Positions 61,688-64,000 of a DNA stretch of 64,000 nt are shown in pieces (the first letter of the stretch is position 1; every line of letters starts with the position of its first letter). The stretch spans positions 509,501 through 573,500 of the forward strand of contig NZ_CP044423.1 of the NCBI RefSeq assembly GCF_008824185.1. The letters are read 5' to 3'. The notes beneath the pieces were generated by a model. It saw only the letters and a list, made by a program, of their open reading frames with translations, was not told where the DNA came from and searched no databases. Source of the DNA: Paracoccus pantotrophus (lineage in GTDB: Bacteria; Pseudomonadota; Alphaproteobacteria; Rhodobacterales; Rhodobacteraceae). Both the position numbers and the translations under genes were made by a program.

Positions 61688-63943
61688 ATGAACAAAACCC
61701 ATCCCAAACCGCCTGCCTCGGGGTCAGCCGCGCAATTGCTGCCGACCCTGGGCTTGCTGCCCGTGCTGGCCATCTCGGCCGGCGTGGCCGGCCCCGCCCA
61801 GGCGCAGGATACCGTAACCCTGGACACGGTGGTCATCCGCCGCCAGCAGGGCAACGAGGCCGAGACCAGCTACAAGGTCACCGAGAGCGCCTCGGACAAG
61901 GCCACCGCGCCGCTGCTCGACACGCCCAAGACCGTGACCGTCGTCACCGCGCGCCAGATCGAGGAGCGCGGCCAGACCTCGGTCGCGGACGTGCTGCGCA
62001 CAACGCCGGGCGTCACCCTGGGCGCGGGCGAGGGCGGCGTGCCGCAGGGCGTGCGCCCCTATATCCGCGGCTTCGAGGCCAGCCAGGACATGCTGGTCGA
62101 CGGCATGCGCAACGCCTCGCGCACGCAATACGAGGCCTTCAACCTGGAATCGATCGAGATCAGCAAGGGTCCGGGCGGCGTCTATTCCGGCGCCGGTTCG
62201 ACCGGCGGCACCATCAGCCTGAACAGCAAGACCCCGCAGCCGGGCGCCTTTGACGAGGTGGCGCTGTCCTATGGCACCGGCAACTATGTCCGCGGCACGC
62301 TGGATTCGAACCGTGAATTCGGCGCGATCGGCCTGCGCCTGAACCTGATGGGGCAGCACGCCGACGATCTGGGCGGGCGCGACGGCGTCGAGTCCCGGCG
62401 CTTCGGCGTGGCGCCCAGCATCAGCTATCGCCTGACCGACGACAGCAAGATCACCGCCGGGCTGTATTACTACAAGGACGAGGATACGCCCGATTACGGC
62501 GTGCCGATGTCCAATGCGAGCACGCCGGCGGCATGGCGGCGTGGTTCGGGCACCAGCGTCGACCCGTTCCTGCCGGCCGATGTCGAGCCCGATACCTTCT
62601 ACGGCCTGCACGCGCGCGATTTCCGCGATCTCGAATCCGCCTCGGGCTATGTGAAGTTCGAACATGCCTTCTCGGACAGCCTGCGGCTGACCACGGCCCT
62701 GCGCAAGGCGCGCGACACCAACACCTATGTCGTGACCTCGCCGACCTCGGGCAGCGACGGGCTGGTGTCGCGCAGTTCCAAGGCTTCGGACCGGGTGAAC
62801 GAGACCGTGTCGTTCAACGCCCAGCTTTCGGGCGAGGCACGGGCCTGGGGCGTCGAGCATCGCTTCGCGGTCGGGGTGGACATCGCCAATTCCCGCGCCG
62901 CCACCCGCCGGCTGGCGGTGAACAATCCCGACCCGATGCCGACCTCGCCCTATGAGAATCCGAATCCCGGCGCGTTCTGGGGCGGCAGCATCGAGCGCGG
63001 CGGCGAGACCGGCTACAGCACCACCAAGTCGCGCGGCGTCTACGCGCTGGACACCATCACCTTCACCCCGCAATGGGAGGCGACGGTGGGGCTACGCTGG
63101 GACGATTACAGCGTCGACAGCGTCACCCATGCGACCGAGGATGATCCACGCGCGAGCAACGACAACGATTCCGATTTCCTGAACGGGATGCTGGGCGTGG
63201 TTTACAAGCCGGTGCCCAATGGCTCGATCTATGCCTCGGCCAGCACCTCCTCGAACCCGGCGGGCGAAGGCGCGGGCACCGGCGGCAGCAATGCCTCGGA
63301 CGATCTGGACAGCCTCGATCCCGAGCGCAGCGTGAATTACGAGATCGGCACGAAATGGCTGGTGCTGAACGATCAGCTTGAGCTGAGCGCGGCGCTGTTC
63401 AGGACCGAAAAGGACAATGCCCGCGTCACCAACGCCCTGGGCGAGACCGAAAATATCGGCAATACCACCGCCAAGGGCATCGAGCTGGGCTTTGCCGGCC
63501 AGCTCACCGAGCGCTGGGGCATCTGGGGCGGCTATGTCTATCAGGACGTCAAGCTGAAGGACGGCGGCTGGAGTACGCCGCGCGGCGGCGGCGATCCCTA
63601 TCCGAACCCCGCCACCGGCAAGCAGGTCGTGAAGATCCCGCGCAACAGTTTCTCGCTGTGGACGACCTATGACTACAGCCCGGAACTGACGCTGGGCGGC
63701 GGCGTGACCTATACCGGCAAGCGCATGGCCAGCTATTCGCAGAACGGCGATGCCGATGCCGGCCTGCCGTCAAGCTGGCGCACCGACCTGATGGCGGCCT
63801 ATCGGCTGAACGAGGCCACGGCGTTGCAGCTCAACATCAACAACGTCTTCGACCGCCAGATCTATACCGACTCGCATAGCGGGCAATTCGCCAATATCGA
63901 GCCGGGGCGGAATTTCGTGCTGACGCTGAAGCACGCGTTCTGA
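61688..63943 (+). CDS. TonB-dependent siderophore receptor (Fiu/FhuE-like)
   Basis: 751 residues: signal peptide (1-39, cleavage after AQA), TonB box region (TVTLDTVVIRR), plug (QIEERGQTSVADVLRTTPGV, GVRPYIRGFEASQDMLVDGM, ISKGPGGVYSGAGSTGGTISL) and a 22-strand barrel ending in the outer-membrane insertion signal with terminal Phe (LTLKHAF). Catecholate or hydroxamate ligand; not decidable. GGGATC is a weak ribosome-binding site before ATG 61688. Confidence 0.92.
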   Translation: MNKTHPKPPASGSAAQLLPTLGLLPVLAISAGVAGPAQAQDTVTLDTVVIRRQQGNEAETSYKVTESASDKATAPLLDTPKTVTVVTARQIEERGQTSVADVLRTTPGVTLGAGEGGVPQGVRPYIRGFEASQDMLVDGMRNASRTQYEAFNLESIEISKGPGGVYSGAGSTGGTISLNSKTPQPGAFDEVALSYGTGNYVRGTLDSNREFGAIGLRLNLMGQHADDLGGRDGVESRRFGVAPSISYRLTDDSKITAGLYYYKDEDTPDYGVPMSNASTPAAWRRGSGTSVDPFLPADVEPDTFYGLHARDFRDLESASGYVKFEHAFSDSLRLTTALRKARDTNTYVVTSPTSGSDGLVSRSSKASDRVNETVSFNAQLSGEARAWGVEHRFAVGVDIANSRAATRRLAVNNPDPMPTSPYENPNPGAFWGGSIERGGETGYSTTKSRGVYALDTITFTPQWEATVGLRWDDYSVDSVTHATEDDPRASNDNDSDFLNGMLGVVYKPVPNGSIYASASTSSNPAGEGAGTGGSNASDDLDSLDPERSVNYEIGTKWLVLNDQLELSAALFRTEKDNARVTNALGETENIGNTTAKGIELGFAGQLTERWGIWGGYVYQDVKLKDGGWSTPRGGGDPYPNPATGKQVVKIPRNSFSLWTTYDYSPELTLGGGVTYTGKRMASYSQNGDADAGLPSSWRTDLMAAYRLNEATALQLNINNVFDRQIYTDSHSGQFANIEPGRNFVLTLKHAF

Positions 63944-63964
63944 GGATCGCGTCGCCACCGCTTC

Positions 63965-63990
63965 GGGGACGGCTTTCGGGCCGTTCCCTC
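63965..63990 (+). terminator. Probable terminator after the siderophore receptor
   Basis: GGGGACGGC (63965-63973), six-base loop, GCCGTTCCC (63980-63988), nine pairs including one G-T, followed by TCTC. Confidence 0.55.
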
Positions 63991-64000
63991 TCGCTCGCGC

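Noticed and set aside
61347..61691. 114-codon plus-strand frame before the siderophore receptor
   Set aside because: Arg/Gly-rich, no ribosome-binding site, overlaps the palindrome and the promoter region; no recognisable domain.

Overview
The window reads as a chromosomal segment of a high-GC alphaproteobacterium of the Rhodobacteraceae, most likely Paracoccus or a close relative. This is an inference from gene content and codon use: a B12-riboswitch-controlled btuBFCD set, a rhizobial-type glycerol ABC transporter, a CysN-CysC fusion, tripartite tricarboxylate transport genes and an FNR-type box. No rRNA, tRNA, insertion sequence, prophage or CRISPR array was seen; genes are densely packed, with many 1 to 8 base overlaps.

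Layout. 1-3042: 3' part of 4-alpha-glucanotransferase and phosphoglucomutase (glycogen/maltodextrin use). 3063-6176: minus-strand genes for an AhpD-like protein behind a perfect FNR-type box, an orphan PhnM, a CobB-type sirtuin, a small secreted protein and a heavy-metal-associated domain protein. 6292-10022: DMT exporter, LepA, and a two-gene unit of unknown function with lower GC. 10153-16963: a catabolic cluster (semialdehyde dehydrogenase, omega-aminotransferase, glutaryl-CoA dehydrogenase, class III CoA-transferase) with a XRE-cupin and a LysR regulator; together these could turn 5-aminovalerate into glutarate, glutaryl-CoA and crotonyl-CoA. 16967-23589: AraC regulator, hydantoinase/oxoprolinase B and A subunits and an NCS1 permease. 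23699-31065: a DctB/DctD-like two-component system, then a tripartite tricarboxylate transporter with two different binding proteins (order C-B-A-C).

31112-35951: GntR repressor divergent from glcDEF (glycolate oxidase), closed by a strong terminator. 36044-38903: cysD-cysNC (sulfate activation). 39358-47006: glpD-glpSTPQUV (glycerol-3-phosphate dehydrogenase and glycerol ABC importer). 47164-52676: btuB-btuF-btuC-btuD plus an unknown protein, all downstream of a cobalamin riboswitch. 53158-57246: SLC13-type permease, aminotransferase and SBF-like transporter. 57243-61031: nrdHIEF (class Ib ribonucleotide reductase), preceded by a second cobalamin riboswitch. 61688-63943: TonB-dependent siderophore receptor.

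Most notable signals: a cobalamin riboswitch in front of a B12-independent ribonucleotide reductase; complementary degeneration of the two glycerol-transporter ATPases, which predicts one working and one dead ATP site; an unknown protein fixed in the btu operon; a GAFPGA variant in the DctD-like activator; a short intergenic hairpin repeat present at least three times; and several unannotated operators (FNR box, XRE-cupin palindrome, GntR direct repeats, possible GlpR palindrome).
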